A stretch of DNA of 18,357 nt from assembly GCA_023247935.1 (NCBI GenBank), contig JAHFFM010000016.1, forward strand, positions 1 through 18,357, in the 5' to 3' direction. Position 1 is the first letter of the stretch, and every line of letters starts with the position of its first letter. This DNA comes from Candidatus Omnitrophota bacterium (GTDB lineage Bacteria; Omnitrophota; Gorgyraeia; 2-02-FULL-51-18). Position numbers and translations under genes: made by a program. Below are positions 7,737-15,322 of the stretch, one piece after another. Under the pieces are notes generated by a model, which saw nothing but the letters and a program-made list of their open reading frames with translations, was not told the origin of the DNA and did not search any database.

Positions 7737-8897
7737 TTATTTGCCCATTCCCACCCGTTGGGCTTGTTGGAAAATCTTGCCTTCAGTTTTGATGGAGGGC
7801 GCGATTACGAGTTCAGTTAATTGCAATTCGCGAATATTCATGGCGCCGACATTTCCCATGCAAGTTTGAAGCGCTCCCATCAGATTTTGAGAGCCATCAT
7901 CTAATTTCGCCGGGCCGTATAAAATTTCTTCCAAAGATCCGGTGGTGCCCACGTGAATCCGTGTGCCGCGGGGTAAATTCGCGTGAGGTGTGGCCATACC
8001 CCAATGGTAACCGCCGCCCGGCGCTTCTTTGGTGCGCGCGAAAGCCGAGCCAACCATCACCGCGTCCGCTCCGCATGCAAAAGCTTTGCAAATATCGCCG
8101 CCGGTGGACATGCCGCCGTCCGCGATAATCGGTATATAAATTCCTTTTTTCTTATAATGAGCGTCACGTGCAGCCGCGGCGTCACAAATTGCCGTGACTT
8201 GAGGCACGCCTAAGCCCAGCACTCCGCGAGTTGTGCAGGCAGCTCCGGGTCCCACGCCGATTAAAAGCGCCTTGGCGCCCACATCCATTAATTCCAGGGT
8301 GGTTTGATAGGTGACGCAATTGCCGATAATTACCGGGATTTTCATGGTGTGGCAAAATTTTTCCAGGTCGAATGTTTTGTATTCGGTGGAAATGTGTTTA
8401 ACAGTGCTTACAGTGGACTGCACTACGAAAATGTCGCAACCCGCGTCTTGCGCAATTTTTCCGAATTTCTCAGCGCGCTGCGGAATACTCGAAACACATG
8501 CCAAGCCTTTTTTGGTTTTTACTTCTTTGATGCGCTTAGCGATCAATTTTTCTTGGATAGGCTGTTTGTAAATTCCTTGAATCAGGCGCGTGGCTTCTTC
8601 GAGATTCGCGTTCGCTATTTTTTTCAGCACGTCCTCAGGATTTGCGTAGCGTGTTTGAACGCCTTCAAGATTAATAACCGCGATACCGCCCATTCTCGAC
8701 ATTTCAATGGCAAATTTTACATCCGCTACTCCATCCATCGCCGAAGCGATGATCGGCACACGGATTTTATGTTTGCCGATTTGCCAGGAGGTATCGACTT
8801 CGTTTGGATTAATCGTCACATTGCCCGGAACAAGCGCGATTTCATCAAATCCATACGCCCGTCTGGCCTTTCGTCCCCGCCCTAACCATTCACCCAT
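7737..8897 (-). CDS. guaB3: GuaB3-type IMP dehydrogenase family protein (no CBS domains)
   Basis: A 386-residue TIM-barrel protein that matches the GuaB3 subgroup in its opening (GRGRKARRAYGFDEIALVPG, then DVDTSWQI-like text), in NLEGVQTRYANPE, and in the catalytic loop GPGAACTTRGVLGLGVPQ with the expected cysteine. There is no CBS pair. Classical IMP dehydrogenase oxidises IMP to XMP with NAD; GuaB3 proteins were long regarded as IMPDH-related proteins of unclear role, and some cyanobacterial members act on IMP. The ATG has AAGGAG seven bases ahead. The gene sits 12 bases from both neighbours, between a secreted CusF-like protein and fhs, so a link to purine and one-carbon metabolism is plausible. 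Confidence 0.93.
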   Translation of the reverse strand: MGEWLGRGRKARRAYGFDEIALVPGNVTINPNEVDTSWQIGKHKIRVPIIASAMDGVADVKFAIEMSRMGGIAVINLEGVQTRYANPEDVLKKIANANLEEATRLIQGIYKQPIQEKLIAKRIKEVKTKKGLACVSSIPQRAEKFGKIAQDAGCDIFVVQSTVSTVKHISTEYKTFDLEKFCHTMKIPVIIGNCVTYQTTLELMDVGAKALLIGVGPGAACTTRGVLGLGVPQVTAICDAAAARDAHYKKKGIYIPIIADGGMSTGGDICKAFACGADAVMVGSAFARTKEAPGGGYHWGMATPHANLPRGTRIHVGTTGSLEEILYGPAKLDDGSQNLMGALQTCMGNVGAMNIRELQLTELVIAPSIKTEGKIFQQAQRVGMGK

Positions 8898-8909
8898 AAA
8901 TCAACTCCT

Positions 8910-9404
8910 TTAAAATTTCGATTTTTGTTCTGAGGGCACGTCTCTCAGCACGCTGCCGGTGGCATTGGTTGTGGCATCCGCAACGCCGCTAGTCACTTCA
9001 TGCACCGGCGCGATCGGCTCTGTCACGCCTTTGACGATATTTCCCGCACCTTCCAAAGTTTCTTGAACGGCTGTCCCGAAAGGTGTTTCTTTTTCGGGAG
9101 AAGCCACGCCTGTTTTGGTAATTTTATCAATTTTCACGTCACCCTTCGTATCCGTGAATTCAAAATCAACGAGATCATTTTTTTGAATATTTTTCAAGAG
9201 CTCTGGGTCGGAAGCATAGAATTCGGTGGCGCCGTCACCCGCGAAATCTTTAATGGCGCCATGAAAAATTGTGATCTGAGAATAGACAGGGTCTACGGTC
9301 ACGACTTGTCCGTTGGATTTAAAATGACGCAGGTTGGAATCTGCCGCCTGAAGTGTTAAAGCTGAAAAAAGGAAGGTGAAAATAAAAAAAACTGTTTTTT
9401 TCAT
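8910..9404 (-). CDS. Secreted CusF-like OB-fold protein with degenerate metal site
   Basis: A 164-residue protein starting MKKTVFFIFTFLFSALTLQA, a clear Sec signal peptide. Residues about 30-100 resemble the CusF copper-binding fold: GQVVTVDPVYSQITIFHGAIK, then DPELLKNIQKNDLVDFEF and a closing IDKITK strand. In CusF the loop between these carries W-x-x-M-x-M ligands; here it reads GDGATEF, with no Trp or Met, although the HG before it is kept. The last 60 residues are a low-complexity Ala/Gly/Thr-rich tail. The ATG at 9404 is chosen over an ATG at 9428 because it gives the signal peptide and has AGGAG about 11 bases ahead. It is 12 bases upstream of guaB3, probably co-transcribed. The function is unknown. 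Confidence 0.75.
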   Translation of the reverse strand: MKKTVFFIFTFLFSALTLQAADSNLRHFKSNGQVVTVDPVYSQITIFHGAIKDFAGDGATEFYASDPELLKNIQKNDLVDFEFTDTKGDVKIDKITKTGVASPEKETPFGTAVQETLEGAGNIVKGVTEPIAPVHEVTSGVADATTNATGSVLRDVPSEQKSKF

Positions 9405-9509
9405 ATTGCTTATAACTCCTTGTATCAATTTACATGAAGTGCGGAATCATAAATGACTTATTATCCGCGTTGGATGATAGGCAAATTATTGTAGCAAAAG
9501 CGGCTGGCT

Positions 9510-11207
9510 TTAGACAATGTCTTCTTCTTTCTCTCTCAGGCGGCGTGGGCGCCATGAAAATAGCGCCTCTTCGCTTTCTCGAGAATTAAAAGAGCGTATC
9601 CCAAATGAGGGCAGCGATGGAATAAACGGAGTTCCGCCCCAAACATAAGGATCGGGCTGCGGCACAAAAGGTTGCGGCGTGTATGGATTAGACGGATAAG
9701 CAGGTTTGGGTAGCGCCGGCGTTGCAGGGACAAAAGGAATTTCCGGTATCACAGGAAATTTAGATTCTAATTGAGAATCATCAAATTTTTTGTATTGGCT
9801 GTTTTCAGTATAAGAGCGCACATCCTCCGGTCGAAGTTCAAGCGATTTTGCGACATTTAGTTCGCCAAATCCTGTGATTGGGTCCCAGCCCTCATCCGCA
9901 ATCCCGTCGACATTTGCCGCCATATCATCCGCGCCCGCGGCCAGCAAGTTCAAAACGTCTTCAAAAGTGGCGTCCGGATATTTATCTAAAATTAAAGCAA
10001 CTGCGCCTGAAACAAACGGAGTTGCCATGGAGGTGCCGGACGCCCGGTAATAATTTGTTCTCACCCGGTCCCCGATATGGGTTGACCGGCTTCCTAATGA
10101 CACAATTTCCTGGCCCGGCGCGGAAATGAGCAAGTCGCTTCCAAAATTAGAAAAAAACGCATCCGTTCCAAAGGGCGTGGTGGCTCCCACGGCGATGGCT
10201 CCGTCGATCGAAGCCGGCATATCTACAAGAGAAGACTCGTTGCCCGCAGCCGCAACCACAATCGCGCCTTTGCTTTTGGCGTACGCGATCACCTCGCGAA
10301 GTTTCTGCTCATCTTCCGGCGTTGTGTCAAAGCTGCCCAAAGAAAGATTGATAACATCCGCGCCCATATCTACCGCATAACGGATTCCAGCCGCGACATC
10401 TGAGTCCTCGCCCTCTCCGTTTTCATTCAAAACGCGGATGGGAATAATTTTTGCTTTGGGCGCTACGCCCGTAATTCCACGCCCGTTATTCAATGCGCCA
10501 GCGGCGATTCCTGCGACATGGGTGCCATGCCCGTTTTCATCCGTAGGATTATTATCTTTTCCGACAAAATCCCAGCCATGCACGTCATCAACGTAGCCGT
10601 TTCCATCATCGTCCTTACCGTTTCCGGCAATTTCAAAAGGGTTGGTCCAAATATTTTGCGCGATATCCTGATGATTCATCAAAACACCGGTGTCCACAAC
10701 CGCAATTTTAATGCCGTCGCCTTGGTAATAATCCCAGACGGATTCCACCCCTATCGCTTTGATCCCCCACAAATCATCGTATGTCTGGCCCCATGAACCC
10801 TTGGAAGAATACAAAGGGTCGTTCGGAATCAGTTCTGCGGAAACATTTTGTTTTGGAGCTTCTGCCGGAGTTTCTGTTTTTGCAGGGCTTTCGGCTGTTT
10901 CTTTGCTTGGGGTCTCGGAGCTTGGAGTCTCGGGCATTTTTTCGGTTTTTTTGTCTTTTTTATTTTTATGCGGAGAATGATGTATAGAATGTTTTGGATT
11001 TTTTTGAATGAGCCCTTGGATATCGTTTCGACTTTGAACTTCCTGCTCTTGCACATACTTAGAGTTTTCAATGTCAGCCACGGGAGCGCCCGGGTTTTGG
11101 GTTTCCGGTTTTTGTTTTTCGGCCAATTCTTGCGAATAAGAAGGAATATTGCTGATTAAAAGAATTAGAAAAGTGAGAAATCCTAAGCGGCGAAACATAT
11201 TTGCCAT
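9510..11207 (-). CDS. Secreted subtilisin-like serine protease (peptidase family S8)
   Basis: A 565-residue protease. Residues 1-25 form a signal peptide. Residues about 26-125 are a low-complexity Lys/Pro/Thr/Glu linker with no recognisable I9 prodomain. The catalytic domain spans about 140-455, with Asp172 in AVVDTG, His227 in GHGTHVAG, oxyanion Asn323 in AAGNE and Ser393 in GTSMATP. An acidic loop at 196-208 (GNGKDDDGNGYVD) looks like a calcium site. Residues 485-535 are proline-rich with repeated FVP/PxP units, and the end is Arg/Glu-rich. The ATG at 11207 has AGAGGA at good spacing; an ATG three codons later does not. A promoter precedes it. It is probably exported or surface-associated; the substrate is unknown. 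Confidence 0.93.
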   Translation of the reverse strand: MANMFRRLGFLTFLILLISNIPSYSQELAEKQKPETQNPGAPVADIENSKYVQEQEVQSRNDIQGLIQKNPKHSIHHSPHKNKKDKKTEKMPETPSSETPSKETAESPAKTETPAEAPKQNVSAELIPNDPLYSSKGSWGQTYDDLWGIKAIGVESVWDYYQGDGIKIAVVDTGVLMNHQDIAQNIWTNPFEIAGNGKDDDGNGYVDDVHGWDFVGKDNNPTDENGHGTHVAGIAAGALNNGRGITGVAPKAKIIPIRVLNENGEGEDSDVAAGIRYAVDMGADVINLSLGSFDTTPEDEQKLREVIAYAKSKGAIVVAAAGNESSLVDMPASIDGAIAVGATTPFGTDAFFSNFGSDLLISAPGQEIVSLGSRSTHIGDRVRTNYYRASGTSMATPFVSGAVALILDKYPDATFEDVLNLLAAGADDMAANVDGIADEGWDPITGFGELNVAKSLELRPEDVRSYTENSQYKKFDDSQLESKFPVIPEIPFVPATPALPKPAYPSNPYTPQPFVPQPDPYVWGGTPFIPSLPSFGIRSFNSRESEEALFSWRPRRLREKEEDIV

Positions 11208-11263
11208 TAGATCCTCTTTGTTTAAGGCTGATTATTTAAGGTAGATTCGTATGTTACGATATA

Positions 11264-11292
11264 AATATAGCAAATCCGAACCGCAAAATCAA
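11264..11292 (-). promoter_or_regulatory. Sigma70-like promoter of the subtilase gene
   Basis: TTGATT (11292-11287) and TATATT (11269-11264) are separated by 17 bases. They match the -35 and -10 consensus at 4/6 and 5/6 positions. The predicted leader is about 50 bases and ends in an SD sequence before the ATG at 11207. The site lies in the gap downstream of the Nudix/nucleotidyltransferase gene, so the protease probably has its own transcript. Confidence 0.6.
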
Positions 11293-11294
11293 AA

Positions 11295-13127
11295 TCAGAC
11301 AGAATAGAGCTTTTTTTCCTGAATAAACCGTTTGACGGCCGCCGCGATTAGGTTGAGTTCGCCTTGGCGAATGGCAGTTGAGCGAATCGGCAAAGAATAA
11401 AGGCCCTTTAGCAATTCAACATTTTTGGGTAGGGAGTCCTGGGGTTCTTTTTCAAGCGGGTCTTGCCAGCTGTCGCGGATTAAAATCTTAAAGCGTGCGC
11501 CGGGGTAATTATTTTTTTCCTGCTCAATCACACTTCTCATACTCGAACCCCATTTTCTATAGGTATCCGATCCCACAGCAACAACAAAGTGGATTTTATT
11601 GAAGTCATTTTTTTTGGGCATCGAATTTAAAATTTTCATCGCGTTTTTTGTGCCGGGGTCAGAATCGTAGTGAAAACTGATACGTGAAGTCTGTAATAGC
11701 GGATAAAGGATGTCGGTTGTTTTTTGGCACATCTCTTCCCTGGCTTTAAAATCTGTTTTGGCGGATTTCCATGACTCCCCGTTTGGTCCCGGCGCGTTTC
11801 CGCCGATAGGTGTCAGAAATAGTGCATAAGCCATTCTTTTACCCCTCGCTTTTTCTGATTCATAAACCAGGGCATCGAGCAAAAGTTCGACATGCGCGAA
11901 ATGCGGCGGGTCCAGGGTTCCTGGAATGGTGATAATCACGGCTTCTTTTGGGGCGTTTTTAATTTTAAACACGCCGTCTTTATCGCCGGGCAAAACTTGA
12001 AAGAAAACCATTTCACCGGCCAACACTCTGGACCGCAGGGCATTTAAATCATGATTGAATTTATGGCGCATCAATAAAACAAGTTTCTCCTCTTCATCTC
12101 CCCGAGCTTGTTTTTCAAGTAAAGCGATCTCGTCGGCCATGTTGGCGCTGATTTTTTCCAATACCTGAACTGTAAACGGGTCCGGCAAAAGACCTGTGGG
12201 CGTCAGCAGTCCGTTTTCCCAAATAAAATTACGGCCATTTTTTTTCGTGATGCGAACCGCCACGCTTTTGCGGTCTTTTCCTTCATAAGGATCAAAAACA
12301 TGCACATCCTCGATTTCGGAAACTTTATCATTGGCGTAATCATACACATGCATTTGTGTGCTTTGATCCTGATAAACCGAAATAAAAATATCATACCGGC
12401 CCGGATAGCCGTAATAATACGCCCTGCGAATGGGAAACGAATCCGGAACGGGCTCGCCTTTTATAAACTTAATCAAAGCTTTTTCGGTTTCCTCGAGCAC
12501 GGTGGGATTCATGACATAAAAGCGGGCTGTTTTGGCGAAGCTGCCGGGAGTTTTTTTGATTTTAGCCACAAAATCTTTCCACTCCATCCATTCCACGCCA
12601 GCCACTTTGGGGTTTGATGAGCGGATGTTTCGATGAGACACTTTCACGAAATAAAGATAAATATATTCGCGGTTATAAAGCTTGGGATCTTCTTCGTATT
12701 TTTTATAAATTCTTAATTCGGCGGGTTCGCCCACGGATGCGATTTCAATCTCATTTTCGCGAATGTCCAACTCTTCCATCAGACCTCTTTTGAGGGCGGC
12801 TTTTAAATTGCCATTATCTTTGGCGAGAAGCTGCGTGGCCAAGCTCTGGTCATGCCGCCCCTTTGAAATATCCACCGCCTCGGATCTTTTTTGCATAAGA
12901 ACTTCAATTTTTCCGTTTTCCCCCTCTCTGACGATATAAGCCTGCACCCCCAGATGAAAATCACCTTCCTGGTGAACCACCTCTCTATCCTTATAAGCAA
13001 TGAGATGGCCGATGGCAGGGTCGACGACAGGGATTAAGTTTCCATCAGGATAAAGCAGGGGTTTGATGCCGGGGACAGCTCCGCCAAAGCGAGTGTCTTT
13101 TAATGCGGGCCTATCAACAGCTATCAT
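11295..13127 (-). CDS. Nudix-like / NMNAT-like nucleotidyltransferase two-domain protein
   Basis: A 610-residue cytoplasmic protein. Residues about 56-225 look like a Nudix fold (DFHLGVQAYIV, VLMQKRS, then ALKRGLMEELDI at 111-122, a Nudix box in which the Glu of RE is Gly115). Residues about 235-400 match nothing I recognise. Residues about 405-605 are a nucleotidyltransferase of the NMNAT/NadD type: GTLDPPHFAH at 413-422 replaces the usual GGTFDPPHxGH, VAVGSDTYRKW is near 508-518, and LPIRSTAIR near 569-577 corresponds to the ISSTxIR motif. Known NMNAT-Nudix enzymes of NAD metabolism have the opposite domain order. The ATG is the only Met start and has no SD; AT-rich DNA precedes it. Activity on NMN, ADP-ribose or another substrate is not determined. 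Confidence 0.78.
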   Translation of the reverse strand: MIAVDRPALKDTRFGGAVPGIKPLLYPDGNLIPVVDPAIGHLIAYKDREVVHQEGDFHLGVQAYIVREGENGKIEVLMQKRSEAVDISKGRHDQSLATQLLAKDNGNLKAALKRGLMEELDIRENEIEIASVGEPAELRIYKKYEEDPKLYNREYIYLYFVKVSHRNIRSSNPKVAGVEWMEWKDFVAKIKKTPGSFAKTARFYVMNPTVLEETEKALIKFIKGEPVPDSFPIRRAYYYGYPGRYDIFISVYQDQSTQMHVYDYANDKVSEIEDVHVFDPYEGKDRKSVAVRITKKNGRNFIWENGLLTPTGLLPDPFTVQVLEKISANMADEIALLEKQARGDEEEKLVLLMRHKFNHDLNALRSRVLAGEMVFFQVLPGDKDGVFKIKNAPKEAVIITIPGTLDPPHFAHVELLLDALVYESEKARGKRMAYALFLTPIGGNAPGPNGESWKSAKTDFKAREEMCQKTTDILYPLLQTSRISFHYDSDPGTKNAMKILNSMPKKNDFNKIHFVVAVGSDTYRKWGSSMRSVIEQEKNNYPGARFKILIRDSWQDPLEKEPQDSLPKNVELLKGLYSLPIRSTAIRQGELNLIAAAVKRFIQEKKLYSV

Positions 13128-13244
13128 TTTTAAATAATTACGGAAGATTTGTTAATATTTTGATAATTAAATTAACTTTAATAAACATACGTCTTAGCCT
13201 GCGAAAGCATACATGACGAATTCAAAATAACAAGAGCAGCCGTC

Positions 13245-13272
13245 TTGTTTTTGTATTTTTTTAGAGTAATAT
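13245..13272 (+). promoter_or_regulatory. Putative promoter of the LicD-like gene, leaderless type
   Basis: TTGTTT (13245-13250), a 16-base T-rich spacer, then TAATAT (13267-13272), ending exactly six bases before the ATG at 13279. With normal -10 spacing transcription would begin at or next to the start codon. No Shine-Dalgarno sequence is seen. Confidence 0.4.
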
Positions 13273-13278
13273 TTGGCA

Positions 13279-14028
13279 ATGCCCTCTTATTTTAAAAAAA
13301 TTATAGGCAGTTTTAGGTCCCGCAGACTCCCCTGGAGAGTCCGTATCGGGCTTTGTTTTTTAAAAGGTTTTGCCAAAAACCCCAGAAAAGCGCTTCATTA
13401 TGGAAAAGGCATTACGGTTGAGATGGGAACTCTGATGCGTTTTAACCTTCATATCCACGGCAGGGATTTTGTTCGTGATTTTCTCGAAGAATCAACAAAA
13501 TTGGGGATAAAACCTTTTTTTCTTTGGGGAACTCTTTTGGGTTGTATCCGGGAAAACGGATTTATCGATCACGACGGCGATTTGGATTTCGGAATTTTGG
13601 AAGCGGATTACCCTAAAAAAGACATGCTTATCAAGGCCATGCTTAAACGGGGCTATCGGTTGCGACATGACATGCCGTATCAATTTTCATTTGAATTAAA
13701 AGACCAGCTTCTTAATCTGGACATTGATGTTCTCTATCGGCATCAAGACATGCTGGTCAATTGCATCCCGCTGGAAAATGGAGCGCTTTTGGCAAACCGT
13801 TTCCCGCAAGAGGCTTTTAATGAGCTTAAAACAATTGAATTTGGCGGAATTCCCTGTGTTTGGGTTCCTGGAAATCCTGAGGTTGTTTTAGATGCCACGT
13901 ATGGAAATTGGCGCGTCACGCAAAAAGATTATCATTACACGACCGGACCTACTTCAAAAATTTCAGACCCCAAATCTTTGGGGATAGGCCCGGGAAATCT
14001 TCCCTGGTCTGAATTCAAAATAAATTAA
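13279..14028 (+). CDS. LicD/fukutin-like nucleotidyltransferase family protein
   Basis: A 249-residue protein, and one of only two genes on the plus strand. Residues 80-105 carry the family signature: FFLWGTLLG, then a charged segment, then GFIDHDGDLDFGI, where acidic residues correspond to the DDDID metal-binding motif of LicD. A later VVLDATYGNWRV segment resembles the YGxxW motif of the family. LicD proteins transfer phosphocholine or similar phospho-alcohols onto surface glycans, so modification of a cell-surface polysaccharide is possible. No glycan cluster surrounds it. A TTG six bases upstream (13273) is a less likely start. Its stop lies in a TTAA shared with the convergent BON gene. 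The donor and acceptor are unknown. Confidence 0.78.
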   Translation: MPSYFKKIIGSFRSRRLPWRVRIGLCFLKGFAKNPRKALHYGKGITVEMGTLMRFNLHIHGRDFVRDFLEESTKLGIKPFFLWGTLLGCIRENGFIDHDGDLDFGILEADYPKKDMLIKAMLKRGYRLRHDMPYQFSFELKDQLLNLDIDVLYRHQDMLVNCIPLENGALLANRFPQEAFNELKTIEFGGIPCVWVPGNPEVVLDATYGNWRVTQKDYHYTTGPTSKISDPKSLGIGPGNLPWSEFKIN

Positions 14029-14771
14029 TTTGTGGAAGGAACGACGACGATTTTGTTGTCGATATAAACGCTGCCAGCCAATTCTCTGGCCATGGCGCCG
14101 ATACGCCATTTTTCGCTTTCCGTAGGCACGGCCCCTCGAAGCGTCAGCTTGTAGTCCATCCAAAATACTTTGATGGTGGTTTTAATTGATTGAGAGATTT
14201 CCGGATCAGAAAGAATCGCGTCTTTGATTTTCCGTCCAAGACTGATGTGGCGCTGTGTCTTTGGCTGCTCAGCTGCAATGGCGCGAGGGGCTGGCGGCGG
14301 AATAACAGATTTTGCTTCTTCGGCCGCGGGTTTGAATTCTTCTGCATTGGGTTTATATGTCAACGTCGGATTTTTTTGCTCATTAAAATTTTTTTCAGGG
14401 ACGGCCGCTGACCACGATGAAGCGGGTTGTGTCGGAGGCGTCTCGCCGCCGGGCTTAGAAAAAGAAATATGGTTCTTAAGCCAATTTTTTAGTGTCCTCG
14501 GATTATCAGGGCTTAAATCAGGAATATGTTTCCAGTACTCACGACCCCGGTCGCGGCGGGTCATTTGAGTGCCATCAGCGGTGCGACGCGCGCTCCCCTC
14601 CTTGTCCATCACAACGGATTTGCGGCGATGAAGATCCTTTTCTTTCAGCAAAGCCGCGACTTTTTGTTCTATTTCAATGCTTTGCCGTGGTTTTTGATCC
14701 GGGAGGAAAGGGAGTCTGCCAAATGTAAAAAAAGCGACAATCGAAAAAACAATAATGGCGACAACGGGCAT
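14025..14771 (-). CDS. Membrane-anchored protein with C-terminal BON domain
   Basis: A 248-residue protein. Residues 4-20 form a hydrophobic segment that could anchor it or act as an uncleaved signal. A charged, Pro/Glu-rich region of low complexity runs to about 170. Residues 176-245 fit a BON domain: ISLGRKIKDAILSDPEIS, then a DYKLTLRGAVPTESEK turn, and a final AGSVYIDNKIVV strand in place of the usual GVxxVxNxL. BON domains are thought to bind phospholipids or attach proteins to membranes and are found in osmotic-stress proteins such as OsmY. The ATG has GGGAG seven bases ahead. It has its own promoter-like site and lies next to mscL. Confidence 0.72.
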   Translation of the reverse strand: MPVVAIIVFSIVAFFTFGRLPFLPDQKPRQSIEIEQKVAALLKEKDLHRRKSVVMDKEGSARRTADGTQMTRRDRGREYWKHIPDLSPDNPRTLKNWLKNHISFSKPGGETPPTQPASSWSAAVPEKNFNEQKNPTLTYKPNAEEFKPAAEEAKSVIPPPAPRAIAAEQPKTQRHISLGRKIKDAILSDPEISQSIKTTIKVFWMDYKLTLRGAVPTESEKWRIGAMARELAGSVYIDNKIVVVPSTN

Positions 14772-14810
14772 ATTTTTTCTCCCTATAATTTTTTGTTCAA
14801 GCTCGCTCCC

Positions 14811-14839
14811 ATTGTAATTTCTAAGGCTGATTTATTCAA
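14811..14839 (-). promoter_or_regulatory. Sigma70-like promoter of the BON-domain gene
   Basis: TTGAAT (14839-14834), a 17-base spacer and TACAAT (14816-14811) match the consensus at 4/6 and 5/6 positions. The predicted leader is about 33 bases and contains GGGAG before the ATG at 14771. The site lies in the gap downstream of mscL. Confidence 0.6.
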
Positions 14840-14861
14840 GAGACCATTCGGGGGCGTGTTT

Positions 14862-15287
14862 TTACCGTTTTTTTAAAATATCGCGGATATCCTCGAGCAG
14901 CGTGGCTTCGCGGGAAGGCGCCGGAGGCGCGGCTGGCGCCTGAGCCTCTTTTTTCTTGGCCGAGTTCAGCGCTTTCACCATTGCGAAGACACAAAACGAG
15001 ACGATTAGAAAATTGAGGATGTTATTGAAAAACAGGCCATAGTTCAGGGTTGCCGCACCAGCCGCTTTCGCCTCTTCGATAGTTGAAAATTGACCCGCGC
15101 CAAGCGTAATAAATTTGCTGGAAAAATCCACCCCGCCTATAAGTTTGCCTATAGGCGGCATCAGCACGTCGCTGACCAGCGAACTCACGATTTTACCGAA
15201 TGCGCCGCCAAGGATAACACCGACAGCCATATCCACGACATTGCCCTTTACCGCGAAATCACGGAATTCTTTTAACATTGCTATCAT
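14862..15287 (-). CDS. mscL: Large-conductance mechanosensitive channel
   Basis: MscL is a homopentameric inner-membrane channel that opens under high membrane tension and releases solutes during hypo-osmotic shock. The 141-residue protein has the characteristic N-terminus MLKEFRDFAVKGNVVDMAVG, then the small-residue pore helix GVILGGAFGKIVSSLVSDV and LMPPIGKLIGG. A periplasmic loop follows, then TM2 around NYGLFFNNILNFLIVSF. The cytoplasmic tail is an Ala/Pro linker plus the helix LLEDIRDILKK. The ATG at 15287 is chosen because AGGAGG lies six bases ahead; Met4 is an alternative. The linker is somewhat Ala/Pro-rich but the protein is otherwise ordinary. Confidence 0.97.
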   Translation of the reverse strand: MIAMLKEFRDFAVKGNVVDMAVGVILGGAFGKIVSSLVSDVLMPPIGKLIGGVDFSSKFITLGAGQFSTIEEAKAAGAATLNYGLFFNNILNFLIVSFCVFAMVKALNSAKKKEAQAPAAPPAPSREATLLEDIRDILKKR

Positions 15288-15322
15288 GAATTTCCTCCTA
15301 TTTGATTGGTTTGAGTCAATTT

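Noticed and set aside
8304..8885. A 193-codon plus-strand open frame opposite guaB3
   Set aside because: It lies entirely antisense to a clearly conserved gene, has no SD, and its translation shows no family features; it is a shadow of the minus-strand codon pattern.
9481..9509. Possible terminator after the subtilase gene (AAAGC/GCTTT)
   Set aside because: The stem is only five bases and is not followed by a T-run.
13128..13165. Leaderless promoter for the Nudix/nucleotidyltransferase gene
   Set aside because: The region is AT-rich and SD-less, with TAATTA seven bases before the ATG, but no acceptable -35 is present at 16-18 bases.
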